A stretch of DNA of 64,000 nucleotides from Chitinophaga sp. Ak27 (GTDB lineage: Bacteria; Bacteroidota; Bacteroidia; Chitinophagales; Chitinophagaceae), in assembly GCF_012726295.1 (NCBI RefSeq), contig NZ_JABAOB010000005.1, positions 372,001-436,000 on the forward strand. Reading direction: 5' to 3'. Both the position numbers and the translations under genes were made by a program. Position 1 is the stretch's first letter. The number at the start of each line of letters is the position of its first letter. The notes beneath the pieces are model-generated. The model worked only from the letters and a program-made list of their open reading frames with translations. It was not told the origin of the DNA and searched no databases. Positions 23,880-32,620 of this stretch are shown piece by piece.

Positions 23880-24043
23880 TACCAGGAAATAGGAGGATGA
23901 GTTACCCCCCATTTATCATTCTTACCATCTCCATTGGGTGTAAGTATGTTAGTGGTGCTTAATTTAATTTCATCGGCAATCAAGAAATAGCTGGTCAGTT
24001 TAGGATAAAGCGGAGAATATAGCACCAAGCTTGTGATAACACC
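23867..24043 (-). pseudogene. Relic of a T9SS / gliding-motility C-terminal (CHU_C) domain
   Basis: A minus-strand frame bounded by TAA (24044-24046) and TGA (23867-23869), with no ATG, reads PKLTSYFLIADEIKLSTTN then ILTPNGDGKNDKW. The TPNGDGxNDxW motif is the hallmark of the CHU_C domain that targets proteins to the type IX secretion system. The ~50 residues that should follow (RWGxxVY, WDG) are missing in all frames. It is a decayed fragment, showing that a large secreted-protein gene was once here. The AraC gene lies 72 bp upstream. Confidence 0.65.
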
Positions 24044-24115
24044 TTAACAGATCAGATAAAAAATAACCGGGGCAGATCCCACATTTATCTATCCCTTAGC
24101 CCTTGCTTTTATCAG

Positions 24116-24928
24116 CTATATTCCTGATGCCAGTAACTCGGTAGGTGCGTATCCAAATTCTTTCTTAAATGCGAATGAAAAATGTGATAAATTCTCGAAT
24201 CCTACCTCATAACAAACATCCACGGGCTTCTTCTTTTTATGCACAAACTCATAATGCGCCAGGTCCAGTCGTTTCTTGGTCAGCCATCGTTGTGGTGTGG
24301 TAGCAAATGTTTTCCTGAAGTCTCTCTTAAAGGTTGTCAGGCTTCTTCCGGTAAGGTAACCGAATTTATCCAGGGGTAAATTGAACATGAAATTTCTCTC
24401 CATGTAATCTGCCAGGTCTATTTTCCCTGGTTCTTCAAAATTGGCGAGTAAATTATCAATATCTCTATCTATAGTACGCAAAATGGTGACGGCTTCCGTA
24501 ATTTTTAAATCAGCCAGGCCTGGGGGCAAATCCTTCACCTCAAAGTAAGGAATCAACGATGCCAGGCAGCTCTTCAGCAACGGGTGGTTTACATAATGCC
24601 TTATCTGATGCACATTTGCAGTTGTCGGCTTAATATTAAGCCCTGCGTAAAAACGACGCAGCCATGCTGTTGTCAGATGCATTACAACTGTTTTATGTGG
24701 CAAACCGTCTTTAGGGTAATTGATAATGGTGGCCAGCTGATTTCTTGGAATTAAGAAGATATCGCCTTCTTTAAATAGGTAGGTTCCTTCGGCGCGAATG
24801 ATTTTGGTTTCGCCAGAGATAAACCAAATCAGCATGTGATGTTCAAACATGATATCGGATTTAAAGAACTTGTCCTGGTAACAAGACAGCTTGATATCTT
24901 CTGTGATATATTTAGCCCGATATTCCAT
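24116..24928 (-). CDS. AraC family transcriptional regulator
   Basis: A 270-residue regulator. The N-terminal ~150 residues form a cupin-like sensor (EHHMLIWFISGETKIIRAEG followed by YLFKEGDIFLIPRNQ). The C-terminal ~100 residues are the double helix-turn-helix: LDKFGYLTGRSLTTFKRDF and PVDVCYEVGFENLSHFSFAF, then KKEFGYAPTE. It is encoded downstream of two short-chain dehydrogenases on the same strand (70 bp gap), and the promoter of that unit carries a pair of 15-bp direct repeats spaced as AraC half-sites, so autoregulated control of the dehydrogenases is likely (inference). Confidence 0.9.
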   Translation of the reverse strand: MEYRAKYITEDIKLSCYQDKFFKSDIMFEHHMLIWFISGETKIIRAEGTYLFKEGDIFLIPRNQLATIINYPKDGLPHKTVVMHLTTAWLRRFYAGLNIKPTTANVHQIRHYVNHPLLKSCLASLIPYFEVKDLPPGLADLKITEAVTILRTIDRDIDNLLANFEEPGKIDLADYMERNFMFNLPLDKFGYLTGRSLTTFKRDFRKTFATTPQRWLTKKRLDLAHYEFVHKKKKPVDVCYEVGFENLSHFSFAFKKEFGYAPTELLASGI

Positions 24929-24998
24929 GTTGATATTGAATATGCTTCTTACAAATTTAAGAGAAATAATGACCTTTTACTCTGGGATGGCGGTACCC

Positions 24999-25736
24999 CT
25001 ATTTATTCAGGGATTGTCCACCATCTACCAGGTATTCCGCTCCTGTAATGAATGCAGCTCCGTCGCTAGCCAGGAAGCCAATCAGTTTTCCTACTTCGGA
25101 GGGGTTTCCCAGCCGGCCCAGGGGAACGCCAGCTTTAATGAAATCCTGCATTCCCGGATCGGCCAGTCCTGTTTTTTCCATAATTGCTGTGTTAAAAGGA
25201 CCTGGGCTCACTGAATTTACCCGGATCCTTCTCGGCGCCAATTCCACGGATGCAATTTTCATCACTGCATTCACAGCTACTTTACTCGCCGCATAGATAG
25301 ATGTCTGTGGAATTGACTTCGATGCGGAGGAAGATGATAACAGTACTACAGATGCTCCATCATTCAGTAATGGGATAAACCTGCTTAAAGTAAAATAAGT
25401 CCCTTTTAGATTCAGGTCCATCACTTCGTCAAACAACTTTTCCGTTGCATTTTCTATCGTTGTTAATTTGGAAATGCCTGCATTCACTACCAGGATATCA
25501 ATTTTACCAAACTGTTGTCTTACACTGGCTGCCAGATTTTCAATATCGCCGGGGTTCGCTTGATCTGCGAGGAAACTGGTCGCATTCAACTCGGCGGCGG
25601 CTTTCTCTATCGCTTCTTTTCTCCGGCCGGTGATGATCACCTGTGCACCTTGTGCCATCAATTCTTTGGCGGTAGCGTATCCAAGACCGCTGTTTCCACC
25701 AGTAATCAGTGCAATTTTTCCTTCAAGAGTCGTCAT
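24999..25736 (-). CDS. Short-chain dehydrogenase/reductase (classical SDR)
   Basis: From the ATG at 25736 this is a 245-residue classical SDR. The cofactor motif is TGGNSGLG at 12-19; NAGIS, the catalytic SSSSASKS serine region and YAASK follow, and the C-terminus ends GAEYLVDGGQS. The TGRR after the second strand favours NADP(H). The frame is open further upstream to 25802, but those residues are AT-rich and overlap the stop of the previous gene. Substrate unknown. It sits between a second SDR (43 bp upstream) and the AraC regulator. Confidence 0.87.
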   Translation of the reverse strand: MTTLEGKIALITGGNSGLGYATAKELMAQGAQVIITGRRKEAIEKAAAELNATSFLADQANPGDIENLAASVRQQFGKIDILVVNAGISKLTTIENATEKLFDEVMDLNLKGTYFTLSRFIPLLNDGASVVLLSSSSASKSIPQTSIYAASKVAVNAVMKIASVELAPRRIRVNSVSPGPFNTAIMEKTGLADPGMQDFIKAGVPLGRLGNPSEVGKLIGFLASDGAAFITGAEYLVDGGQSLNK

Positions 25737-25779
25737 TTTGATTGTTTTTATTTTTAAATAATGTCGGGAAAGCAGGTTT

Positions 25780-26799
25780 TTATTTAACCTGGAAATGTAC
25801 ACCTGTCATTTCTTCTGTGAGTGTCCATAGTAGCTTTGCCTGGCGTTCGTCCAGCGAATATTCCTGTACGCCGCTTTGGTGAAGTTTGGCGTGGGTAGGT
25901 GTTGTCGTATTAGACAGTAACAGTTCCGCGATATCTCCGTCTTCACAGTACACGCCGCCGATATTATTAAGTTGACTGCTGGTAGCTGCCCAAACGGTGG
26001 TTGCTGCTCCCTGAGGAATTGTTTTTAATCTCGCTAATACATCCGGACGCATATTTCCTTCTTCGTCCAGGAAACCCATTTTCTGGAATAATTCAATTGA
26101 TGCCTCCCGTCCTAATTCAGTACCGGCAATTGATCCGGGATGTACCGCGTAGGCCCGAACATTATATGCACGTGCGCGACTATCCAGTTCAAGGGTAAAA
26201 AGGTTACTGGCTGTTTTTGATTGACCATATGCCAATAGCGTTTCATACTCCCGGTGCTCAAAATTCGGGTCTTCAAAATCGAATGGCGACATATGATGGC
26301 CCAGGGAGGAAACGTTCACCACTCTTGCACCATTGGCCGCTTTAAGTGCAGGCCAGAGCCTGGCCGTTAAATGAAACTGCCCGATATAATTGGTGGCCAG
26401 TTGTGATTCAATTCCCCGTAGATCTCTACGCAGCGGTACCCACATAATGCCCGCATTATTTATCAATAAATGCAAAGGCCTGTGGGAGGCCAGAAACCTC
26501 CCAGCAAAAGCGTCGATTGACGCAGGATCCATGATATCCATAGGCTCAATCTCCACGCTGGCAATACCAGCCAAATTTTTTTTTGCCTTTTCTATGTCTC
26601 TCGCCGGAACAATCACTGTAGCGCCGGCGGAGGCGAGTGTCTTTGTTGTTTCCAGACCGATGCCCGTGTTCCCACCTGTTACAATAACAATTTTACCACT
26701 GAGATCAACACCTTTGATAACATCTGCTGTGGTGGACTGTGCATAAAATCCTGCGCCAATAGGATGCTGTAACGCTCCCTGATAATTGTGCTGTATCAT
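25780..26799 (-). CDS. SDR oxidoreductase, retinol-dehydrogenase/protochlorophyllide-reductase-like
   Basis: A 339-residue SDR with an N-terminal extension of ~35 residues, cofactor motif TGGNTGIG at 41-48, LLINNAGIMWVP, VNVSSLGHH and active-site YGQSKTASNLF. Length and motifs place it with the WWOX/retinol dehydrogenase-like group. First gene of the SDR-SDR-AraC unit. Its promoter region (26822-26886) has a TAnnTTTG box and direct repeats. Likely reduces or oxidises an exogenous carbonyl or alcohol, with no evidence for which. Confidence 0.85.
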   Translation of the reverse strand: MIQHNYQGALQHPIGAGFYAQSTTADVIKGVDLSGKIVIVTGGNTGIGLETTKTLASAGATVIVPARDIEKAKKNLAGIASVEIEPMDIMDPASIDAFAGRFLASHRPLHLLINNAGIMWVPLRRDLRGIESQLATNYIGQFHLTARLWPALKAANGARVVNVSSLGHHMSPFDFEDPNFEHREYETLLAYGQSKTASNLFTLELDSRARAYNVRAYAVHPGSIAGTELGREASIELFQKMGFLDEEGNMRPDVLARLKTIPQGAATTVWAATSSQLNNIGGVYCEDGDIAELLLSNTTTPTHAKLHQSGVQEYSLDERQAKLLWTLTEEMTGVHFQVK

Positions 26800-26821
26800 T
26801 TAAATTTCGTTTTGTTTGATA

Positions 26822-26886
26822 CAAAAGTAGCGCAGTGGTTTCCGACCGGCTTTGTTCAAAAGGCCGAATATGCTTTGTTTAAAAGG
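26822..26886 (-). promoter_or_regulatory. Promoter with direct-repeat AraC operator
   Basis: On the minus strand TACTTTTG (26829-26822) is an exact -7 box 22 nt before the SDR ATG. Upstream, in place of a -33 TTG, lie two 15-bp direct repeats CCTTTTrAACAAAGC at 26886-26872 and 26863-26849, with a 23-bp period (about two helical turns). This is the arrangement expected for two AraC subunits activating a weak promoter. Confidence 0.65.
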
Positions 26887-26939
26887 TCGTGGAAATAATC
26901 GTTGTAAGAGAGGTTGTGGCGGGAAAAACAAACCAGTAT

Positions 26940-26982
26940 AAAATCAAAGAAGCCCTATCAGGTTGAACTGATAAGGCTTCTT
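26940..26982 (-). terminator. Terminator after tRNA-Asn
   Basis: AGAAGCCcTATCAG (26948-26961) pairs with CTGATAaGGCTTCT (26968-26981); on the minus strand TTGATTTT follows. Confidence 0.75.
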
Positions 26983-26994
26983 CTTTTTCTTTTG

Positions 26995-27068
26995 CTCCCC
27001 CTGCTGGACTTGAACCAGCGACCCTCTGATTAACAGTCAGATGCTCTAACCAACTGAGCTAAGGAGGA
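26995..27068 (-). tRNA. tRNA-Asn(GUU)
   Basis: A canonical bacterial tRNA: acceptor TCCTCCT/AGGGGGA (one T-G pair), TA at 8-9, D-arm GCTC-AGTTGGTTA-GAGC, anticodon stem TCTGA/TCAGA with loop CTGTTAA (anticodon GTT), T-arm GCTGG-TTCAAGT-CCAGC, discriminator G. All invariant positions are present, in contrast to the aberrant tRNAs at 8.7-8.9 kb. CCA is not encoded. A terminator follows. Confidence 0.96.
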
Positions 27069-27229
27069 GTGTTTCCCGTATCGTTTATGCGATTTGGGAT
27101 TGCAAAAATAGGCAAATTTTTATTTTCGCAAAATCTTATCTCACTTTTTTTTAAAAAATTTCCTGAAAAAGAAAAAAAGACACCGACTAATGCAGCCACC
27201 ATGGCCCATTTCAACAACAAATAAAAAAT

Positions 27230-28858
27230 TTATTTTTTCACCGCCACCAGCAATCTTTCTCCCAAAGCACTTGCCCGGGTTACTTTCCGGACAAATGGTA
27301 AATCCAGTTTGCTCACATAAAAGTGGGGGAACGACCGGATGATGCTGCAGGTATGTCCCTGGGCTTGTAAGAGATCCAGGCCTTCCCTCGAGGTAAACAC
27401 TACCGCGCTGGCGCTATCCTGGCGTATTACAGGCGCATCCAGGTAAAAATCAAATGCGTAGGAGTTAACCTGGAATAAACCGATGCTTTGCCCCGGAAGG
27501 GTAGTATTGGCATATGCCGCAGCCTGACTACCGCTCTGGTACTGCATCATATCGGGGTACAAGATGGTGTTCAGGTAGAGGTTCAACAGAATACTGATGG
27601 CGATGGTGCGATAAAAAATTGCCTGCCGGCTAGATTTATCCAACCAGTAATGCAGTAGTACATATAAGAGTAACAATGCCCCCGCCAGCAACAACCAGGC
27701 ATAGTGCATGGCGGGTTTATAAAGCAGGTCCAGCACCACGCCAGCTATCGCCACCAGGATAATGATGGTATACTGGGTGATCCGGAAAAACTTCAATTCT
27801 TTCACCGTTTCGAGCGATAAAATATACCGGGCGGTGAGTATAGCAAAAAAGGGGAAAATGATATTCAGGTAGTGAGGAAGTTGAAACCTCGACAATGAAA
27901 ATAACAGGAAAGTAGCCATGGACGCGCAAATACAGTAATATTCCTTTTGCTGTTTCCATTTCCGGATAAATAGAATAACGGCGGCATATAACATCACCGA
28001 CCAGGGTAAAAACGCCCATAATACGGTATGAAAAAAGAAAAAGGGATCGCCGCTTCCTTTAATAGGGCCGGTGTTCATAAATCGCCCAAACTGGCTGTCC
28101 CAAAAGAAAAAGCGCAGCCCTGATACACCCGTGCTGTTAAACACCGTCTTCTCGGGATGCAGGTCAAATTGCCGGTAAAGCGCATATAGCTCAGGCGTAA
28201 TAAATAGGGCTGTCAATAGCAGCGCCAACAGCCAGCGAATATGAAACAGCTCGTTCCAGTTGCGGGTAAACAGCAATTGCCCGCCAATAGCGGCGCCAAC
28301 AGGCACAAGGGCGAATAAACCCTTCGTCATGATGGCACATGCCGTAAAAATGGCTCCTAACAAGATTTTCCGGCGGTAACCATAATATACCGCTCCAATG
28401 ATCAACCCGGTAAGGTAGGGCTCTGCCCTTACATCATTATTGGAAATAACCAGATGTTCGGCCGTTAGGAGGATGCATACCGCCCAGCGGGCTACCTTTT
28501 CATCATATAGTTCATAGGCAAAGCGGTAAGTATACCAGGCGCCCATCAGCAAAAAGAGGATAGCAGGCAGTTTATACGACCAGGTATGAAAACCGAAGAG
28601 CTGGAAGCTGATGGCAGCCATCCAGAAAGGGAAGTGAGGTTTATCCAGCCAGTCATGACCATCGGCATAAAGATTCCAATAGTCGTGTTTTAATACCATT
28701 GTTTTGGCAATACCGGCATAGAGGGCGCCATCCGGCTCCAGTATAGGTACAAACAAAGCACTGAATTGCAACAGGACTACCATTGCTGTTATCAACAGCC
28801 ATACCTGTTTTTCCTGGAGATGAAATCTGTGTGTGATAGTTGTAGGTGTAGTCAGCAT
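27230..28858 (-). CDS. ArnT-like / PMT-family membrane glycosyltransferase (GT83/GT39 type)
   Basis: A 542-residue protein with ~11-12 membrane helices. The first periplasmic loop carries the acidic motif EPDGALYAGIAKTM and GHDWLDKPHFPFWMA, equivalent to the D/E-x-Y/x-KPP-W signature of ArnT, which moves aminoarabinose or mannose from an undecaprenyl-linked donor. A soluble C-terminal domain of ~110 residues follows the last helix. The role is lipid A or glycan decoration in the periplasm; the sugar is not deducible. Monocistronic; AT-rich spacer 27069-27229 holds nothing recognisable. Confidence 0.82.
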   Translation of the reverse strand: MLTTPTTITHRFHLQEKQVWLLITAMVVLLQFSALFVPILEPDGALYAGIAKTMVLKHDYWNLYADGHDWLDKPHFPFWMAAISFQLFGFHTWSYKLPAILFLLMGAWYTYRFAYELYDEKVARWAVCILLTAEHLVISNNDVRAEPYLTGLIIGAVYYGYRRKILLGAIFTACAIMTKGLFALVPVGAAIGGQLLFTRNWNELFHIRWLLALLLTALFITPELYALYRQFDLHPEKTVFNSTGVSGLRFFFWDSQFGRFMNTGPIKGSGDPFFFFHTVLWAFLPWSVMLYAAVILFIRKWKQQKEYYCICASMATFLLFSLSRFQLPHYLNIIFPFFAILTARYILSLETVKELKFFRITQYTIIILVAIAGVVLDLLYKPAMHYAWLLLAGALLLLYVLLHYWLDKSSRQAIFYRTIAISILLNLYLNTILYPDMMQYQSGSQAAAYANTTLPGQSIGLFQVNSYAFDFYLDAPVIRQDSASAVVFTSREGLDLLQAQGHTCSIIRSFPHFYVSKLDLPFVRKVTRASALGERLLVAVKK

Positions 28859-28927
28859 AGCGAAAAGTTACAGGCATATGCCGGTTACGTCAAGCTCACC
28901 TGCCACTTTTAACAGAAAGATAATTGC

Positions 28928-29269
28928 CTACCAGAACCACCCGGTTTTCTCTATTCCCAGCCAGGGGCCGTCTCCCCGCTGCTCTATGGGATAGGTTTTC
29001 AGGTAGTAGCCTTCTCCACTGCAGTTGTATCCATTTTTTAGGCTGAACTTATAACGATGTATGGGGCATACCACGTTGCCGGCAGTATCGATGAATCCGT
29101 CGGACATAATACCACCGGCATGCGGGCATTTATGAGCAAAGGCGAAAAGTTGGCCCTGGTGCAGGGTACAACAGATCTTTTTTCCATTTACCTCTATTTC
29201 TGTAATCTCTCCTTCCGCCAGCGGCAAATGCCCTTCCGACAATTTATACCAGGTATACGATTTGGCCAT
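28928..29269 (-). CDS. Rieske [2Fe-2S] ferredoxin-like protein
   Basis: A 113-residue soluble Rieske protein. Cluster ligands are in CPHAGG (C-x-H, residues ~48-50) and CPIHRYKF (C-x2-H, ~68-71). It resembles small-subunit or ferredoxin components of dioxygenases and nitrite reductases but has no partner oxygenase nearby. Its ATG overlaps the hflX stop by one base (TAATG at 29271-29267), so it is translated from the hflX mRNA. Confidence 0.88.
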   Translation of the reverse strand: MAKSYTWYKLSEGHLPLAEGEITEIEVNGKKICCTLHQGQLFAFAHKCPHAGGIMSDGFIDTAGNVVCPIHRYKFSLKNGYNCSGEGYYLKTYPIEQRGDGPWLGIEKTGWFW

Positions 29270-30459
29270 TAGTAGAAAAATTCCGATTTATAGGGAAAAC
29301 GTTCTTTGTACAGCTTGGATACCTTGTCCAGTATGGTTTTACGCAGCTCTTCAATATTCCTTTTCTCTAAAGCAGAAATGAATACACAGTTACCCTGAGT
29401 TTTTGTTTCCCAGTTCTGTTTCAGGTCTCTCAGGATATCTGCTTTCACTTCGGGCTCCAGCCACTGATCAAAGGTGTTGGCCTCATACAGGTCCATCTTA
29501 TTAAAGATCAGGATAGTAGGCTTTTCAAAGGCTTTCAGGTCCTGCAGGGTGCGGTTTACTACCTCAATCTGCTCTTCATATTGCGGGTGCGAAATATCTA
29601 CCACATGGATCAGGATATCGCTTTCGCGCACCTCATCCAAGGTGGACTTGAAGCTCTCCACCAGGTGGTGAGGCAGCTTACGGATAAATCCTACGGTATC
29701 GCTGAGCAGGAAAGGCGTTTGTTCAAACACTACCTTGCGGGTAGTGGTATCCAGCGTGGCAAACAATTTATTTTCGGCAAATACTTCACTTTTGCTGAGG
29801 AGGTTCATGATCGTGCTTTTACCCACGTTGGTATATCCTACCAGCGCTACACGCACAAATTCGCCGCGCTCTTTGCGTTGGGTCAGCGACTGCTTATCAA
29901 TTTCCTCCAACCTTTTTCTCAAAAGGGCAATTTTATCCTTTACGATACGACGGTCCGTTTCGATTTCCGTTTCCCCCGGGCCCCTGCTGCCAATACCGCC
30001 TCCCTGTCTTTCCAGGTGGCTCCACATCCCACGCAAACGGGGCAGGATATACTGGTATTGCGCCAGCTCCACCTGTACCTTGGCTTGGGCAGTACGGGCA
30101 CGGCGGGCAAAGATGTCCAGGATAAGGTCACTGCGGTCGATCGTTTTTACTTTCAGGACTTTTTCAATATTGGCAATCTGCGACCCGGTTAACTCATCGT
30201 CAAAGATGACGAGTGAAATATCCCGGCCAGCGATAAACTGATGTATTTCTTCCAGCTTTCCCTTTCCCACAAAAGTGGCCCTGTCGGGATGTGCCAAACG
30301 TTGGGTAAAACGCTTTACAGTGGCAGCTCCAGCGGTTTCCGCCAGGAATACCAGTTCATCCAGGAACTCATTAGCCTGGCGCTCTGTCTGGTCTTTCGTG
30401 ATCACCCCTACAATAACGGCCTTCTCTTCTTTTTGTACGACTTGTTTTTTCTCAATCAA
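29269..30459 (-). CDS. hflX: HflX ribosome-splitting GTPase (TTG start)
   Basis: A 396-residue HflX. The N-terminal HflX domain includes FVGKGKLEEI and DRSDLILDIFARRARTAQAK; the linker has ERQGGGIGSRGPGETEIETD; the G domain has GYTNVGKS at 208-215, DTVGF and NKMD. HflX splits stalled 70S ribosomes under stress. The start codon is TTG (30459-30457): no ATG exists nearby, and an exact -7 box TAAATTTG ends 20 nt upstream, leaving a short leader. It shares an mRNA with the Rieske gene. Nearby ribosome-rescue or tRNA functions in the window are pth2 and the tRNA-like array, but these are 19 kb away. Confidence 0.93.
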   Translation of the reverse strand: MIEKKQVVQKEEKAVIVGVITKDQTERQANEFLDELVFLAETAGAATVKRFTQRLAHPDRATFVGKGKLEEIHQFIAGRDISLVIFDDELTGSQIANIEKVLKVKTIDRSDLILDIFARRARTAQAKVQVELAQYQYILPRLRGMWSHLERQGGGIGSRGPGETEIETDRRIVKDKIALLRKRLEEIDKQSLTQRKERGEFVRVALVGYTNVGKSTIMNLLSKSEVFAENKLFATLDTTTRKVVFEQTPFLLSDTVGFIRKLPHHLVESFKSTLDEVRESDILIHVVDISHPQYEEQIEVVNRTLQDLKAFEKPTILIFNKMDLYEANTFDQWLEPEVKADILRDLKQNWETKTQGNCVFISALEKRNIEELRKTILDKVSKLYKERFPYKSEFFY

Positions 30460-30478
30460 GTTTTTTCTGAATTTGCAG

Positions 30479-30486
30479 CAAATTTA
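30479..30486 (-). promoter_or_regulatory. -7 box of the hflX-Rieske operon
   Basis: TAAATTTG on the minus strand, an exact TAnnTTTG, 20 nt before the TTG start. It supports use of the non-ATG start. Confidence 0.5.
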
Positions 30487-30572
30487 CACAGAATTTACCG
30501 GCTACAGAGCGAGCCCCGTAAAATCCCTATTTCTTCCTACATTTACCCGATCCAAAACAACCTTTCGATACC

Positions 30573-32600
30573 ATGTATAAACCTTTTTTACTGACAGGAC
30601 TATTAATCTCAACTATGGCAGTAGCCCAGGATAAGATGACGCCTGAATTGCTATGGCAATTAGGCCGTGTAAGCGGCGAGGCATTGAGCGCCGATGGGAA
30701 AACCGTCTTCTTTGGCGTCTCCCAGATCAATATGACGGAAAACAAAAATGAAAAAAATCTCTATGCCATTCCATTAGCCGGCGGCGCCGCTACCCAAATC
30801 ACCCAAACACCGGGTGCAGAAGGAGATGTAGCCATCCTCCCCGGCAATAAAATCGGGTTTTCCCTGAAAGGACAATGGTACGAAATGAATGCCGATGGCT
30901 CCAACCCGGTACAAAAAACCAATGTGGAAGGCGGTATGCAAAATATCCGCATCTCTCCCGATGGTAAGCATATCTTGTTTTCGAAAGATGTGAAAGTGAA
31001 AAAGATATCCGGCGCAGATCATTTCCCGGATCTTCCTAAATCCAATGTCCAAATCTATGATAATCTCAACTACCGCCACTGGGATACCTGGGAAGATGGC
31101 AACTTCTCCCACGTATTCTATGCTACTTACAATAATGGCGAAGTAGGTACCCCGGTAGACATCATGGCAGAAGAGCCGCACGACTGCCCTCAAATGCCGG
31201 CTGGTGGCCCGGAAGACATGATCTGGAGCCAGGACGGCAAAAGCATTATCTATGTTTGTAAGAAAAAATTCGGGAAAGAATACGCCCTCAGCACCAATAC
31301 CGATATCTACGAATACAACCTGGATACCAAAAACACCCGTAACCTGTCTACAGGCATGATGGGCTACGATGTAGCCCCTTCCTTCAGCCAGGATGGCAAA
31401 TACATCACCTGGTTAAGCATGGCCCACGATGGATATGAGTCTGATAAAAATGATGTCATCGTGATGGACCGTACCACCGGCGTTATCACCAACCTCACCA
31501 AAGATTGGGACGGTACCGCCGCCTCTTGCCGCTTCAGCAACGATGGTAAAAAAATATACTTCGTAGCCGTGATCAAAGGCACCGAACAACTGCTGGAAAT
31601 AACACTCCAGAAAAATCTGGCTCAAACCAACGCCAAACATATTCGCCAGGTAACCACCGGCGACTTCGATATCAACGATATAGTTGCTCAAGCAGGTAAC
31701 ACGCTGGTGGTATCCCGCACCGATATGAACCATGCGGCAGAACTATTTACCGTAGACCTCCAGAAAGGCACAGTAACCCCGCTCACCAACATTAACAAAC
31801 CCATCTACGATAAGATCGGTATGTGCAAAATAGAAAAGCGCTGGGTGAAAACAACCGACAATAAAGACATGCTCACCTGGGTGATCTATCCGCCGGATTT
31901 TGACCCCGCTAAAAAATATCCTACCCTCCTGTATTGCCAGGGCGGCCCTCAATCGGCCGTATCACAGTTTTACTCCTTCCGTTGGAACTTCCAGCTCATG
32001 GCTTCTCAGGGCTATATTGTAGTTGCGCCCAACAGGAGAGGGATGCCCGGTCACGGCGTGGAATGGAATGCTTCTATCAGTAAAGACTGGGGCGGACAAC
32101 CGATCAAGGACTACCTGAGCGCTATAGACGATGTAAGCAAAGAAAGCTATGTAGATAAAAACCGCCGCGGGGCCGTAGGCGCCAGCTATGGTGGCTACTC
32201 GGTATACATGCTGGCAGGTGTACACGAAAACCGGTTTAAATCATTTATTGCCCACGATGGCCTGTTTGACCTGAAAAGCTGGTATGGTACCACCGAAGAA
32301 CTCTGGTTCGCCAACTGGGATATCGGCGCCTACTGGGATCCGGCCAATGCCAATGGATACAAACATTTCAACCCCAGCGAATACGCCAACAAATGGAATA
32401 CGCCCATCCTTATTATCCAGGGAGGCATCGACTTCCGTGTACCTATCGAGCAGGGATTACAGGCCTTCCAGCTGGCACAATTAAAAGGCATCAAGAGCAA
32501 ACTGCTCTATTTCCCAGAAGAAAATCACTGGGTGCTGAAACCACAAAATGCCATTGTATGGCAACGTGAATTCTTCAACTGGCTGAAAGAAACCCTGTAA
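30573..32600 (+). CDS. S9 family prolyl oligopeptidase-type peptidase (DPP5-like), exported
   Basis: A 675-residue S9C-type peptidase with a signal peptide (FLLTGLLISTMAVAQ). Residues ~25-400 form a beta-propeller (repeated SADGKTVFF, SPDGKHILF, SQDGKYITW blades); residues ~410-675 are the alpha/beta-hydrolase domain. The catalytic triad is S538 in GASYGGYS, D620 in GGIDFRVP and H652 in EENHWV. It should release dipeptides from the N-terminus of peptides in the periplasm. Near-consensus -7 TACATTTA lies ~30 nt upstream. The enoyl-CoA hydratase gene follows after 20 bp. Confidence 0.92.
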   Translation: MYKPFLLTGLLISTMAVAQDKMTPELLWQLGRVSGEALSADGKTVFFGVSQINMTENKNEKNLYAIPLAGGAATQITQTPGAEGDVAILPGNKIGFSLKGQWYEMNADGSNPVQKTNVEGGMQNIRISPDGKHILFSKDVKVKKISGADHFPDLPKSNVQIYDNLNYRHWDTWEDGNFSHVFYATYNNGEVGTPVDIMAEEPHDCPQMPAGGPEDMIWSQDGKSIIYVCKKKFGKEYALSTNTDIYEYNLDTKNTRNLSTGMMGYDVAPSFSQDGKYITWLSMAHDGYESDKNDVIVMDRTTGVITNLTKDWDGTAASCRFSNDGKKIYFVAVIKGTEQLLEITLQKNLAQTNAKHIRQVTTGDFDINDIVAQAGNTLVVSRTDMNHAAELFTVDLQKGTVTPLTNINKPIYDKIGMCKIEKRWVKTTDNKDMLTWVIYPPDFDPAKKYPTLLYCQGGPQSAVSQFYSFRWNFQLMASQGYIVVAPNRRGMPGHGVEWNASISKDWGGQPIKDYLSAIDDVSKESYVDKNRRGAVGASYGGYSVYMLAGVHENRFKSFIAHDGLFDLKSWYGTTEELWFANWDIGAYWDPANANGYKHFNPSEYANKWNTPILIIQGGIDFRVPIEQGLQAFQLAQLKGIKSKLLYFPEENHWVLKPQNAIVWQREFFNWLKETL

Positions 32601-32620
32601 ATAACGTTAAACCTGGTATC

